Shown one piece after another: positions 10,356-24,669 of a stretch of DNA of 64,000 nt. Position numbers and translations under genes: made by a program. The stretch is from positions 59,351-123,350 of the forward strand of contig NW_027479445.1 in NCBI RefSeq assembly GCF_051014685.1, given 5' to 3'. Under the pieces are notes generated by a model. It was not told where the DNA came from. It did not search any database and saw only the letters and a list, made by a program, of their open reading frames with translations. The DNA is from Ptiloglossa arizonensis (taxonomy: Eukaryota; Arthropoda; Insecta; Hymenoptera; Colletidae). Numbering within the stretch: position 1 is the first letter of the stretch; the number at the start of each line of letters is the position of its first letter.

Positions 10356-12653
10356 AGCAGCAGAAGTGCGAAAAATTTGTTGCCTTCTCAAGCATTTCTT
10401 AGCTTCAAACTCCCATATCTCGCGAACGGATTAACCAAACCCAAAAATTCCTGCTGCGTCTGAATGTGGAAACTCGCCCGATTACAACGGTATGTGTATT
10501 TTCTCCCTAGGCCGTTCTGGTTAAGCGTTTAGAGCAGCAGAAGTGCGAAAAATTTGTTGTGTTCTCAACCATTTCTTAGCTTCAAACTCCCATATCTCGC
10601 GAACGGATTGACCAAACCCAAAAATTCCTATTGCGTCTGAAAGTAGAAACTCGTACGATAACAACTGTATGTGTCTTTTTTCCCAAGGCCATTCTGGTTA
10701 AGCGTTTGGAGCAGCTGAAATGCCCAAAATTTGTTGCGTTCTCAACCATTTCTTAGCTTCCAACTCTCATATCGCGCGAACGGATTTACCAAACCCAAAA
10801 ATTTCTATTACATCTGAAAGTAGAAGCTCGCCCGGTTACAACGGTATGTGTATTTTTCCCTAGGCCATTCTGGTTTAGCGTTTGGAGCAGCAGAAGTGCG
10901 AAAAATTTGTTGTTTCCTCAACCATTTCTTAGCTTCAAACTCCCACATCTCGCGAACGGATTGATCAAACCCAAAAATTCATACTACATCCGAAAGTAGA
11001 AACTTGCCCGATTACAACGGTATGTGTATTTTTTCCCTAGGCCATTCTGGTTAAGAGTTTGGAGCAGCAGAAGTGCGAAAAATTTGTTGCCTTCTCAAAC
11101 ATTTCTTAGCTTCAAACTCCCATATCTCGCGAACGGATTGACCACACCCAAAAATTCCTGCTGCGTCTGAATGTAGAAACTCGCCCGATTACAACGGTAT
11201 GTGTATTTTTTCCCTAGGCCGTTCTGGTTAAGCGTTTGGGGCAGCAGAAGTGCGAAAAATTTGTTGCGTTCTCAACCATTTATTAGCTTCCAACTCCCAT
11301 ATCTCGCGAACGGATTGACCAAACCCAAAAATTCCTGCTGCGTCTGAATGTAGAAACTCGCCCGATTACAACGGTATGTGTATTTTCTCCCTAGGCCATT
11401 CTGGTTAAGCGTTTGGAGCAGCAGAAGTGCGAAAAGTTTGTTGCCTTCTCAACCATTTCTTAGCCTCAAACTCCTATATCTCGCGAACGGATTGACCAAA
11501 CCCAAAAATTCCTACTGCGTCTGAATGTAGAAACTCTCCCGATTACAACGGTATGTGTATTTTTCCCTAGGCCACTCTGGTTAAGCGTTTGGAGCAGCAG
11601 AAGTGCGAAAAATTTGTTGTCTTCTCAACCATTTCTTAGCTTCAAACTCCCACATCTCGCGAAGGGATTGATCAAACCCAAAAATTCCTACTACATCCGA
11701 AAGTAGAAACTCGCCCGATTACAAAGGTATGTGTATTTTCTCCCTAGGCCATTCTGGTTAAGCGTTTGGAGCAGCAGAAGTGCGAAAAATTTGTTGTCTT
11801 CTCAACCATTTCTTAGCTTCAAACTCCCGCATCTCGCGAACGGATTGATCAAACCCAAAAATTCCTACTACATCCGAAAGTAGAAACTCGCCCGATTACA
11901 AAGGTATGTGTATTTTCTCCCTAGGCCGTTCTGGTTAAGCGTTTGGAGCAGCAGAAGTGCGAAAAATTTATTGTCTTCTCAACCATTTCTTAGCTTCAAA
12001 CTCCCATATCTCGCGAACGGATTGACCAAACCCAAAAATTCCTATTGCGTCTGAAAGTAGAAACTCGTACGATAACAACGGTATGTGTCTTTATTCCCAA
12101 GGCCATTCTGCTTAAGCGTTTGGAGCAGCTGAAATGCGCAAAATTTGTTGCCTTCTCAACCATTTCTTAGCTTCCAACTCTCATATCGCGCGAACGGATT
12201 GACCAAACCCAAAAATTTCTATTACATCTGAAAGTAGAAGCTCGCCCGGTTACAACGGTATGTGCATTTTTCCCTAGGCCATTCTGGTTAAGCGTTTGGA
12301 GCAGCAGAAGTGCGAAAAATTTGTTGTCTTCTCAACCATTTCTTAGCTTCAAACTCCCGCATCTCGCGAACGGATTGATCAAACCCAAAAATTCCTACTA
12401 CATTTGAAAGTAGAAACTCGCCCGATTACAAAGGTATGTGTATTTTTTCCCTAGTTCATTCTGGTTAAGCGTTTGGATCAGCAGAAATGCGAAAAATTTG
12501 TTGTCTTCTCAACCATTTCTTAGCTTCAAACTGCCACATCTCGCGAACGGATTGACCAATCCCAAAAATTCCTACTATATCTGAAAGTAGAAACTCGCCC
12601 GATTACACAGGTATGTGTATTTTTTCACTAGGCTATTCAGGTTAAGCGTTTGG
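10356..12653 (+). repeat. HOR block C, unit 1 (13-mer, 2298 bp)
   Basis: First unit of the homogeneous block, measured between agcag markers that follow aggctattcagg. It has the cgcgaaggg monomer (near 11663) but lacks the caaccacatcttagc/cacacatctcg monomer present in later units, so it is a 13-mer by a different loss than the later 13-mers. Its marker still reads agcagcag instead of the diagnostic agcaggag. Confidence 0.8.
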
Positions 12654-14950
12654 AGCAGGAGAAGTGCGAAAAATTTGTTGCCTTCTCAAGCATTTCTTAT
12701 CTTCAAACTCCCATATCTCGCGAACGGATTAACCAAACCCAAAAATTCCTGCTGCGTCTGAATGTGGAAACTCGCCCGATTACAACGGTATGTGTATTTT
12801 CTCCCTAGGCCGTTCTGGTTAAGCGTTTAGAGCAGCAGAAGTGCGAAAAATTTGTTGTGTTCTCAACCATTTCTTAGCTTCAAACTCCCATATCTCGCGA
12901 ACGGATTGACCAAACCCAAAAATTCCTATTGCGTCTGAAAGTAGAAACTCGTACGATAACAACTGTATGTGTCTTTTTTCCCTAGGCCATTCTGGTTAAG
13001 CGTTTGGAGCAGCTGAAATGCCCAAAATTTGTTGCGTTCTCAACCATTTCTTAGCTTCCAACTCTCATATCGCGCGAACGGATTTACCAAACCCAAAAAT
13101 TTCTATTACATCTGAAACTAGAAGCTCGCCCGGTTACAACGGTATGTGTATTTTTCCCTAGGCCATTCTGGTTAAGCGTTTGGAGCAGCAGAAGTGCGAA
13201 AAATTTGTTGTTTCCTCAACCATTTCTTAGCTTCAAACTCCCACATCTCGCGAACGGATTGATCAAACCCAAAAATTCATACTACATCCGAAAGTAGAAA
13301 CTCGCCCGATTACAACGGTATGTGTATTTTTTCCCTAGGCCATTCTGGTTAAGAGTTTGGAGCAGCAGAAGTGCGAAAAATTTGTTGCCTTCTCAAACAT
13401 TTCTTAGCTTCAAACTCCCATATCTCGCGAACGGATTGACCACACCCAAAAATTCCTGCTGCGTCTGAATGTAGAAACTCGCCCGATTACAACGGTATGT
13501 GTATTTTTTCCCTAGGCCGTTCTGGTTAAGCGTTTGGGGCAGCAGAAGTGCGAAAAATTTGTTGCGTTCTCAACCATTTATTAGCTTCCAACTCCCATAT
13601 CTCGCGAACGGATTGACCAAACCCAAAAATTCCTGCTGCGTCTGAATGTAGAAACTCGCCCGATTACAACGGTATGTGTATTTTCTCCCTAGGCCATTCT
13701 GGTTAAGCGTTTGGAGCAGCAGAAGTGCGAAAAGTTTGTTGCCTTCTCAACCATTTCTTAGCTTCAAACTCCTATATCTCGCGAACGGATTGACCAAACC
13801 CAAAAATTCCTACTGCGTCTGAATGTAGAAACTCTCCCGATTACAACGGTATGTGTATTTTTCCCTAGGCCACTCTGGTTAAGCGTTTGGAGCAGCAGAA
13901 GTGCGAAAAATTTGTTGTCTTCTCAACCATTTCTTAGCTTCAAACTCCCGCATCTCGCGAACGGATTGATCAAACCCAAAAATTCCTACTACATCCGAAA
14001 GTAGAAACTCGCCCGATTACAAAGGTATGTGTATTTTCTCCCTAGGCCGTTCTGGTTAAGCGTTTGGAGCAGCAGAAGTGCGAAAAATTTATTGTCTTCT
14101 CAACCATTTCTTAGCTTCAAACTCCCATATCTCGCGAACGGATTGACCAAACCCAAAAATTCCTATTGCGTCTGAAAGTAGAAACTCGTACGATAACAAC
14201 GGTATGTGTCTTTATTCCCAAGGCCATTCTGCTTAAGCGTTTGGAGCAGCTGAAATGCGCAAAATTTGTTGCCTTCTCAACCATTTCTTAGCTTCCAACT
14301 CTCATATCGCGCGAACGGATTGACCAAACCCAAAAATTTCTATTACATCTGAAAGTAGAAGCTCGCCCGGTTACAACGGTATGTGCATTTTTCCCTAGGC
14401 CATTCTGGTTAAGCGTTTGGAGCAGCAGAAGTGCGAAAAATTTGTTGTTTCCTCAACCACATCTTAGCTTCAAACTCACACATCTCGCGAACGGATTGAT
14501 CAAACCCAAAAGTTCCTACTACATCTGAAAGTAGAAGCTCGCCCGGTTACAACGGTATGTGTATTTTTCCCTAGGCCATTCTGGTTAAGCGTTTGGAGCA
14601 GCAGAATTGCGAAAAATTTGTTGTCTTCTCAACCATTTCTTAGCTTCAAACTCCCGCATCTCGCGAACGGATTGATCAAACCCAAAAATTCCTACTACAT
14701 TTGAAAGTAGAAACTCGCCCGATTACAAAGGTATGTGTATTTTTTCCCTAGTTCATTCTGGTTAAGCGTTTGGATCAGCAGAAATGCGAAAAATTTGTTG
14801 TCTTCTCAACCATTTCTTAGCTTCAAACTGCCACATCTCGCGAACGGATTGACCAATCCCAAAAATTCCTACTATATCTGAAAGTAGAAACTCGCCCGAT
14901 TACACAGGTATGTGTATTTTTTCACTAGGCTATTCAGGTTAAGCGTTTGG
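12654..14950 (+). repeat. HOR block C, unit 2 (13-mer, 2297 bp)
   Basis: The unit starts at the diagnostic agcaggagaag. It lacks the cgcgaaggg monomer and keeps the caaccacatc monomer (near 14455). It shares ctttttTCCCTAGG and gaaactagaagc with units 3 and 4, defining one subfamily. Confidence 0.85.
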
Positions 14951-17424
14951 AGCAGGAGAAGTGCGAAAAATTTGTTGCCTTCTCAAGCATTTCTTATCTT
15001 CAAACTCCCATATCTCGCGAACGGATTAACCAAACCCAAAAATTCCTGCTGCGTCTGAATGTGGAAACTCGCCCGATTACAACGGTATGTGTATTTTCTC
15101 CCTAGGCCGTTCTGGTTAAGCGTTTAGAGCAGCAGAAGTGCGAAAAATTTGTTGTGTTCTCAACCATTTCTTAGCTTCAAACTCCCATATCTCGCGAACG
15201 GATTGACCAAACCCAAAAATTCCTATTGCGTCTGAAAGTAGAAACTCGTACGATAACAACTGTATGTGTCTTTTTTCCCTAGGCCATTCTGGTTAAGCGT
15301 TTGGAGCAGCTGAAATGCCCAAAATTTGTTGCGTTCTCAACCATTTCTTAGCTTCCAACTCTCATATCGCGCGAACGGATTTACCAAACCCAAAAATTTC
15401 TATTACATCTGAAACTAGAAGCTCGCCCGGTTACAACGGTATGTGTATTTTTCCCTAGGCCATTCTGGTTAAGCGTTTGGAGCAGCAGAAGTGCGAAAAA
15501 TTTGTTGTTTCCTCAACCATTTCTTAGCTTCAAACTCCCACATCTCGCGAACGGATTGATCAAACCCAAAAATTCATACTACATCCGAAAGTAGAAACTC
15601 GCCCGATTACAACGGTATGTGTATTTTTTCCCTAGGCCATTCTGGTTAAGAGTTTGGAGCAGCAGAAGTGCGAAAAATTTGTTGCCTTCTCAAACATTTC
15701 TTAGCTTCAAACTCCCATATCTCGCGAACGGATTGACCACACCCAAAAATTCCTGCTGCGTCTGAATGTAGAAACTCGCCCGATTACAACGGTATGTGTA
15801 TTTTTTCCCTAGGCCGTTCTGGTTAAGCGTTTGGGGCAGCAGAAGTGCGAAAAATTTGTTGCGTTCTCAACCATTTATTAGCTTCCAACTCCCATATCTC
15901 GCGAACGGATTGACCAAACCCAAAAATTCCTGCTGCGTCTGAATGTAGAAACTCGCCCGATTACAACGGTATGTGTATTTTCTCCCTAGGCCATTCTGGT
16001 TAAGCGTTTGGAGCAGCAGAAGTGCGAAAAGTTTGTTGCCTTCTCAACCATTTCTTAGCTTCAAACTCCTATATCTCGCGAACGGATTGACCAAACCCAA
16101 AAATTCCTACTGCGTCTGAATGTAGAAACTCTCCCGATTACAACGGTATGTGTATTTTTCCCTAGGCCACTCTGGTTAAGCGTTTGGAGCAGCAGAAGTG
16201 CGAAAAATTTGTTGTCTTCTCAACCATTTCTTAGCTTCAAACTCCCACATCTCGCGAAGGGATTGATCAAACCCAAAAATTCCTACTACATCCGAAAGTA
16301 GAAACTCGCCCGAATACAAAGGTATGTGTATTTTCTCCCTAGGCCATTCTGGTTAAGCGTTTGGAGCAGCAGAAGTGCGAAAAATTTGTTGTCTTCTCAA
16401 CCATTTCTTAGCTTCAAACTCCCGCATCTCGCGAACGGATTGATCAAACCCAAAAATTCCTACTACATCCGAAAGTAGAAACTCGCCCGATTACAAAGGT
16501 ATGTGTATTTTCTCCCTAGGCCGTTCTGGTTAAGCGTTTGGAGCAGCAGAAGTGCGAAAAATTTATTGTCTTCTCAACCATTTCTTAGCTTCAAACTCCC
16601 ATATCTCGCGAACGGATTGACCAAACCCAAAAATTCCTATTGCGTCTGAAAGTAGAAACTCGTACGATAACAACGGTATGTGTCTTTATTCCCAAGGCCA
16701 TTCTGCTTAAGCGTTTGGAGCAGCTGAAATGCGCAAAATTTGTTGCCTTCTCAACCATTTCTTAGCTTCCAACTCTCATATCGCGCGAACGGATTGACCA
16801 AACCCAAAAATTTCTATTACATCTGAAAGTAGAAGCTCGCCCGGTTACAACGGTATGTGCATTTTTCCCTAGGCCATTCTGGTTAAGCGTTTGGAGCAGC
16901 AGAAGTGCGAAAAATTTTTTGTTTCCTCAACCACATCTTAGCTTCAAACTCACACATCTCGCGAACGGATTGATCAAACCCAAAAGTTCCTACTACATCT
17001 GAAAGTAGAAGCTCGCCCGGTTACAACGGTATGTGTATTTTTCCCTAGGCCATTCTGGTTAAGCGTTTGGAGCAGCAGAATTGCGAAAAATTTGTTGTCT
17101 TCTCAACCATTTCTTAGCTTCAAACTCCCGCATCTCGCGAACGGATTGATCAAACCCAAAAATTCCTACTACATTTGAAAGTAGAAACTCGCCCGATTAC
17201 AAAGGTATGTGTATTTTTTCCCTAGTTCATTCTGGTTAAGCGTTTGGATCAGCAGAAATGCGAAAAATTTGTTGTCTTCTCAACCATTTCTTAGCTTCAA
17301 ACTGCCACATCTCGCGAACGGATTGACCAATCCCAAAAATTCCTACTATATCTGAAAGTAGAAACTCGCCCGATTATACAGGTATGTGTATTTTTTCACT
17401 AGGCTATTCAGGTTAAGCGTTTGG
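14951..17424 (+). repeat. HOR block C, unit 3 (14-mer, 2474 bp)
   Basis: Full-length unit with the cgcgaaggg monomer at 16256 and attattgtc near 16562. Together with unit 2 it forms the first 4771-bp super-repeat. Private changes include aaattttttg near 16912. Confidence 0.86.
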
Positions 17425-19721
17425 AGCAGGAGAAGTGCGAAAAATTTGTTGCCTTCTCAAGCATTTCTTATCTTCAAACTCCCATATCTCGCGAACGGAT
17501 TAACCAAACCCAAAAATTCCTGCTGCGTCTGAATGTGGAAACTCGCCCGATTACAACGGTATGTGTATTTTCTCCCTAGGCCGTTCTGGTTAAGCGTTTA
17601 GAGCAGCAGAAGTGCGAAAAATTTGTTGTGTTCTCAACCATTTCTTAGCTTCAAACTCCCATATCTCGCGAACGGATTGACCAAACCCAAAAATTCCTAT
17701 TGCGTCTGAAAGTAGAAACTCGTACGATAACAACTGTATGTGTCTTTTTTCCCTAGGCCATTCTGGTTAAGCGTTTGGAGCAGCTGAAATGCCCAAAATT
17801 TGTTGCGTTCTCAACCATTTCTTAGCTTCCAACTCTCATATCGCGCGAACGGATTTACCAAACCCAAAAATTTCTATTACATCTGAAACTAGAAGCTCGC
17901 CCGGTTACAACGGTATGTGTATTTTTCCCTAGGCCATTCTGGTTAAGCGTTTGGAGCAGCAGAAGTGCGAAAAATTTGTTGTTTCCTCAACCATTTCTTA
18001 GCTTCAAACTCCCACATCTCGCGAACGGATTGATCAAACCCAAAAATTCATACTACATCCGAAAGTAGAAACTCGCCCGATTACAACGGTATGTGTATTT
18101 TTTCCCTAGGCCATTCTGGTTAAGAGTTTGGAGCAGCAGAAGTGCGAAAAATTTGTTGCCTTCTCAAACATTTCTTAGCTTCAAACTCCCATATCTCGCG
18201 AACGGATTGACCACACCCAAAAATTCCTGCTGCGTCTGAATGTAGAAACTCGCCCGATTACAACGGTATGTGTATTTTTTCCCTAGGCCGTTCTGGTTAA
18301 GCGTTTGGGGCAGCAGAAGTGCGAAAAATTTGTTGCGTTCTCAACCATTTATTAGCTTCCAACTCCCATATCTCGCGAACGGATTGACCAAACCCAAAAA
18401 TTCCTGCTGCGTCTGAATGTAGAAACTCGCCCGATTACAACGGTATGTGTATTTTCTCCCTAGGCCATTCTGGTTAAGCGTTTGGAGCAGCAGAAGTGCG
18501 AAAAGTTTGTTGCCTTCTCAACCATTTCTTAGCTTCAAACTCCTATATCTCGCGAACGGATTGACCAAACCCAAAAATTCCTACTGCGTCTGAATGTAGA
18601 AACTCTCCCGATTACAACGGTATGTGTATTTTTCCCTAGGCCACTCTGGTTAAGCGTTTGGAGCAGCAGAAGTGCGAAAAATTTGTTGTCTTCTCAACCA
18701 TTTCTTAGCTTCAAACTCCCGCATCTCGCGAACGGATTGATCAAACCCAAAAATTCCTACTACATCCGAAAGTAGAAACTCGCCCGATTACAAAGGTATG
18801 TGTATTTTCTCCCTAGGCCGTTCTGGTTAAGCGTTTGGAGCAGCAGAAGTGCGAAAAATTTATTGTCTTCTCAACCATTTCTTAGCTTCAAACTCCCATA
18901 TCTCGCGAACGGATTGACCAAACCCAAAAATTCCTATTGCGTCTGAAAGTAGAAACTCGTACGATAACAACGGTATGTGTCTTTATTCCCAAGGCCATTC
19001 TGCTTAAGCGTTTGGAGCAGCTGAAAAACGCAAAATTTGTTGCCTTCTCAACCATTTCTTAGCTTCCAACTCTCATATCGCGCGAACGGATTGACCAAAC
19101 CCAAAAATTTCTATTACATCTGAAAGTAGAAGCTCGCCCGGTTACAACGGTATGTGCATTTTTCCCTAGGCCATTCTGGTTAAGCGTTTGGAGCAGCAGA
19201 AGTGCGAAAAATTTGTTGTTTCCTCAACCACATCTTAGCTTCAAACTCACACATCTCGCGAACGGATTGATCAAACCCAAAAGTTCCTACTACATCTGAA
19301 AGTAGAAGCTCGCCCGGTTACAACGGTATGTGTATTTTTCCCTAGGCCATTCTGGTTAAGCGTTTGGAGCAGCAGAATTGCGAAAAATTTGTTGTCTTCT
19401 CAACCATTTCTTAGCTTCAAACTCCCGCATCTCGCGAACGGATTGATCAAACCCAAAAATTCCTACTACATTTGAAAGTAGAAACTCGCCCGATTACAAA
19501 GGTATGTGTATTTTTTCCCTAGTTCATTCTGGTTAAGCGTTTGGATCAGCAGAAATGCGAAAAATTTGTTGTCTTCTCAACCATTTCTTAGCTTCAAACT
19601 GCCACATCTCGCGAACGGATTGACCAATCCCAAAAATTCCTACTATATCTGAAAGTAGAAACTCGCCCGATTACACAGGTATGTGTATTTTTTCACTAGG
19701 CTATTCAGGTTAAGCGTTTGG
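17425..19721 (+). repeat. HOR block C, unit 4 (13-mer, 2297 bp)
   Basis: Near-identical to unit 2 at offset 4771, again lacking the cgcgaaggg monomer. A private change is gctgaaaaacgc near 19020 in place of gctgaaatgcgc. Confidence 0.86.
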
Positions 19722-22195
19722 AGCAGGAGAAGTGCGAAAAATTTGTTGCCTTCTCAAGCATTTCTTATCTTCAAACTCCCATATCTCGCGAACGGATTAA
19801 CCAAACCCAAAAATTCCTGCTGCGTCTGAATGTGGAAACTCGCCCGATTACAACGGTATGTGTATTTTCTCCCTAGGCCGTTCTGGTTAAGCGTTTAGAG
19901 CAGCAGAAGTGCGAAAAATTTGTTGTGTTCTCAACCATTTCTTAGCTTCAAACTCCCATATCTCGCGAACGGATTGACCAAACCCAAAAATTCCTATTGC
20001 GTCTGAAAGTAGAAACTCGTACGATAACAACTGTATGTGTCTTTTTTCCCAAGGCCATTCTGGTTAAGCGTTTGGAGCAGCTGAAATGCCCAAAATTTGT
20101 TGCGTTCTCAACCATTTCTTAGCTTCCAACTCTCATATCGCGCGAACGGATTTACCAAACCCAAAAATTTCTATTACATCTGAAAGTAGAAGCTCGCCCG
20201 GTTACAACGGTATGTGTATTTTTCCCTAGGCCATTCTGGTTAAGCGTTTGGAGCAGCAGAAGTGCGAAAAATTTGTTGTTTCCTCAACCATTTCTTAGCT
20301 TCAAACTCCCACATCTCGCGAACGGATTGATCAAACCCAAAAATTCATACTACATCCGAAAGTAGAAACTCGCCCGATTACAACGGTATGTGTATTTTTT
20401 CCCTAGGCCATTCTGGTTAAGAGTTTGGAGCAGCAGAAGTGCGAAAAATTTGTTGCCTTCTCAAACATTTCTTAGCTTCAAACTCCCATATCTCGCGAAC
20501 GGATTGACCACACCCAAAAATTCCTGCTGCGTCTGAATGTAGAAACTCGCCCGATTACAACGGTATGTGTATTTTTTCCCTAGGCCGTTCTGGTTAAGCG
20601 TTTGGGGCAGCAGAAGTGCGAAAAATTTGTTGCGTTCTCAACCATTTATTAGCTTCCAACTCCCATATCTCGCGAACGGATTGACCAAACCCAAAAATTC
20701 CTGCTGCGTCTGAATGTAGAAACTCGCCCGATTACAACGGTATGTGTATTTTCTCCCTAGGCCATTCTGGTTAAGCGTTTGGAGCAGCAGAAGTGCGAAA
20801 AGTTTCATGCCTTCTCAACCATTTCTTAGCTTCAAACTCCTATATCTCGCGAACGGATTGACCAAACCCAAAAATTCCTACTGCGTCTGAATGTAGAAAC
20901 TCTCCCGATTACAACGGTATGTGTATTTTTCCCTAGGCCACTCTGGTTAAGCGTTTGGAGCAGCAGAAGTGCGAAAAATTTGTTGTCTCCTCAACCATTT
21001 CTTAGCTTCAAACTCCCACATCTCGCGAAGGGATTGATCAAACCCAAAAATTCCTACTACATCCGAAAGTAGAAACTCGCCCGATTACAAAGGTATGTGT
21101 ATTTTCTCCCTAGGCCATTCTGGTTAAGCGTTTGGAGCAGCAGAAGTGCGAAAAATTTGTTGTCTTCTCAACCATTTCTTAGCTTCAAACTCCCGCATCT
21201 CGCGAACGGATTGATCAAACCCAAAAATTCCTACTACATCCGAAAGTAGAAACTCGCCCGATTACAAAGGTATGTGTATTTTCTCCCTAGGCCGTTCTGG
21301 TTAAGCGTTTGGAGCAGCAGAAGTGCGAAAAATTTGTTGCGTTCTCAACCATTTCTTAGCTTCAAACTCCCATATCTCGCGAACGGATTGACCAAACCCA
21401 AAAATTCCTATTGCGTCTGAAAGTAGAAACTCGTACGATAACAACGGTATGTGTCTTTATTCCCAAGGCCATTCTGCTTAAGCGTTTGGAGCAGCTGAAA
21501 TGCGCAAAATTTGTTGCCTTCTCAACCATTTCTTAGCTTCCAACTCTCATATCGCGCGAACGGATTGACCAAACCCAAAAATTTCTATTACATCTGAAAG
21601 TAGAAGCTCGCCCGGTTACAACGGTATGTGCATTTTTCCCTAGGCCATTCTGGTTAAGCGTTTGGAGCAGCAGAAGTGCGAAAAATTTGTTGTTTCCTCA
21701 ACCACATCTTAGCTTCAAACTCACACATCTCGCGAACGGATTGATCAAACCCAAAAGTTCCTACTACATCTGAAAGTAGAAGCTCGCCCGGTTACAACGG
21801 TATGTGTATTTTTCCCTAGGCCATTCTGGTTAAGCGTTTGGAGCAGCAGAATTGCGAAAAATTTGTTGTCTTCTCAACCATTTCTTAGCTTCAAACTCCC
21901 GCATCTCGCGAACGGATTGATCAAACCCAAAAATTCCTACTACATTTGAAAGTAGAAACTCGCCCGATTACAAAGGTATGTGTATTTTTTCCCTAGTTCA
22001 TTCTGGTTAAGCGTTTGGATCAGCAGAAATGCGAAAAATTTGTTGTCTTCTCAACCATTTCTTAGCTTCAAACTGCCACATCTCGCGAACGGATTGACCA
22101 ATCCCAAAAATTCCTACTATATCTGAAAGTAGAAACTCGCCCGATTACACAGGTATGTGTATTTTTTCACTAGGCTATTCAGGTTAAGCGTTTGG
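19722..22195 (+). repeat. HOR block C, unit 5 (14-mer, 2474 bp, subtype 14')
   Basis: Full-length unit, offset 4771 from unit 3, with the cgcgaaggg monomer at 21027. It differs from unit 3 by linked variants: gtttcatgcc (20803), ttgtctcctc (20983) and ttgttgcgttctc (21341). These mark a second lineage of 14-mers. Confidence 0.86.
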
Positions 22196-24669
22196 AGCAG
22201 GAGAAGTGCGAAAAATTTGTTGCCTTCTCAAGCATTTCTTATCTTCAAACTCCCATATCTCGCGAACGGATTAACCAAACCCAAAAATTCCTGCTGCGTC
22301 TGAATGTGGAAACTCGCCCGATTACAACGGTATGTGTATTTTCTCCCTAGGCCGTTCTGGTTAAGCGTTTAGAGCAGCAGAAGTGCGAAAAATTTGTTGT
22401 GTTCTCAACCATTTCTTAGCTTCAAACTCCCATATCTCGCGAACGGATTGACCAAACCCAAAAATTCCTATTGCGTCTGAAAGTAGAAACTCGTACGATA
22501 ACAACTGTATGTGTCTTTTTTCCCAAGGCCATTCTGGTTAAGCGTTTGGAGCAGCTGAAATGCCCAAAATTTGTTGCGTTCTCAACCATTTCTTAGCTTC
22601 CAACTCTCATATCGCGCGAACGGATTTACCAAACCCAAAAATTTCTATTACATCTGAAAGTAGAAGCTCGCCCGGTTACAACGGTATGTGTATTTTTCCC
22701 TAGGCCATTCTGGTTAAGCGTTTGGAGCAGCAGAAGTGCGAAAAATTTGTTGTTTCCTCAACCATTTCTTAGCTTCAAACTCCCACATCTCGCGAACGGA
22801 TTGATCAAACCCAAAAATTCATACTACATCCGAAAGTAGAAACTCGCCCGATTACAACGGTATGTGTATTTTTTCCCTAGGCCATTCTGGTTAAGAGTTT
22901 GGAGCAGCAGAAGTGCGAAAAATTTGTTGCCTTCTCAAACATTTCTTAGCTTCAAACTCCCATATCTCGCGAACGGATTGACCACACCCAAAAATTCCTG
23001 CTGCGTCTGAATGTAGAAACTCGCCCGATTACAACGGTATGTGTATTTTTTCCCTAGGCCGTTCTGGTTAAGCGTTTGGGGCAGCAGAAGTGCGAAAAAT
23101 TTGTTGCGTTCTCAACCATTTATTAGCTTCCAACTCCCATATCTCGCGAACGGATTGACCAAACCCAAAAATTCCTGCTGCGTCTGAATGTAGAAACTCG
23201 CCCGATTACAACGGTATGTGTATTTTCTCCCTAGGCCATTCTGGTTAAGCGTTTGGAGCAGCAGAAGTGCGAAAAGTTTCATGCCTTCTCAACCATTTCT
23301 TAGCTTCAAACTCCTATATCTCGCGAACGGATTGACCAAACCCAAAAATTCCTACTGCGTCTGAATGTAGAAACTCTCCCGATTACAACGGTATGTGTAT
23401 TTTTCCCTAGGCCACTCTGGTTAAGCGTTTGGAGCAGCAGAAGTGCGAAAAATTTGTTGTCTCCTCAACCATTTCTTAGCTTCAAACTCCCACATCTCGC
23501 GAAGGGATTGATCAAACCCAAAAATTCCTACTACATCCGAAAGTAGAAACTCGCCCGATTACAAAGGTATGTGTATTTTCTCCCTAGGCCATTCTGGTTA
23601 AGCGTTTGGAGCAGCAGAAGTGCGAAAAATTTGTTGTCTTCTCAACCATTTCTTAGCTTCAAACTCCCGCATCTCGCGAACGGATTGATCAAACCCAAAA
23701 ATTCCTACTACATCCGAAAGTAGAAACTCGCCCGATTACAAAGGTATGTGTATTTTCTCCCTAGGCCGTTCTGGTTAAGCGTTTGGAGCAGCAGAAGTGC
23801 GAAAAATTTGTTGCGTTCTCAACCATTTCTTAGCTTCAAACTCCCATATCTCGCGAACGGATTGACCAAACCCAAAAATTCCTATTGCGTCTGAAAGTAG
23901 AAACTCGTACGATAACAACGGTATGTGTCTTTATTCCCAAGGCCATTCTGCTTAAGCGTTTGGAGCAGCTGAAATGCGCAAAATTTGTTGCCTTCTCAAC
24001 CATTTCTTAGCTTCCAACTCTCATATCGCGCGAACGGATTGACCAAACCCAAAAATTTCTATTACATCTGAAAGTAGAAGCTCGCCCGGTTACAACGGTA
24101 TGTGCATTTTTCCCTAGGCCATTCTGGTTAAGCGTTTGGAGCAGCAGAAGTGCGAAAAATTTGTTGTTTCCTCAACCACATCTTAGCTTCAAACTCACAC
24201 ATCTCGCGAACGGATTGATCAAACCCAAAAGTTCCTACTACATCTGAAAGTAGAAGCTCGCCCGGTTACAACGGTATGTGTATTTTTCCCTAGGCCATTC
24301 TGGTTAAGCGTTTGGAGCAGCAGAATTGCGAAAAATTTGTTGTCTTCTCAACCATTTCTTAGCTTCAAACTCCCGCATCTCGCGAACGGATTGATCAAAC
24401 CCAAAAATTCCTACTACATTTGAAAGTAGAAACTCGCCCGATTACAAAGGTATGTGTATTTTTTCCCTAGTTCATTCTGGTTAAGCGTTTGGATCAGCAG
24501 AAATGCGAAAAATTTGTTGTCTTCTCAACCATTTCTTAGCTTCAAACTGCCACATCTCGCGAACGGATTGACCAATCCCAAAAATTCCTACTATATCTGA
24601 AAGTAGAAACTCGCCCGATTACACAGGTATGTGTATCTTTTCACTAGGCTATTCAGGTTAAGCGTTTGG
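22196..24669 (+). repeat. HOR block C, unit 6 (14-mer, 2474 bp, subtype 14')
   Basis: Tandem copy of unit 5 at offset 2474 with the same linked variants (gtttcatgcc at 23276, ttgtctcctc at 23457). The two 14' units are adjacent, which breaks the 13/14 alternation. Confidence 0.86.
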
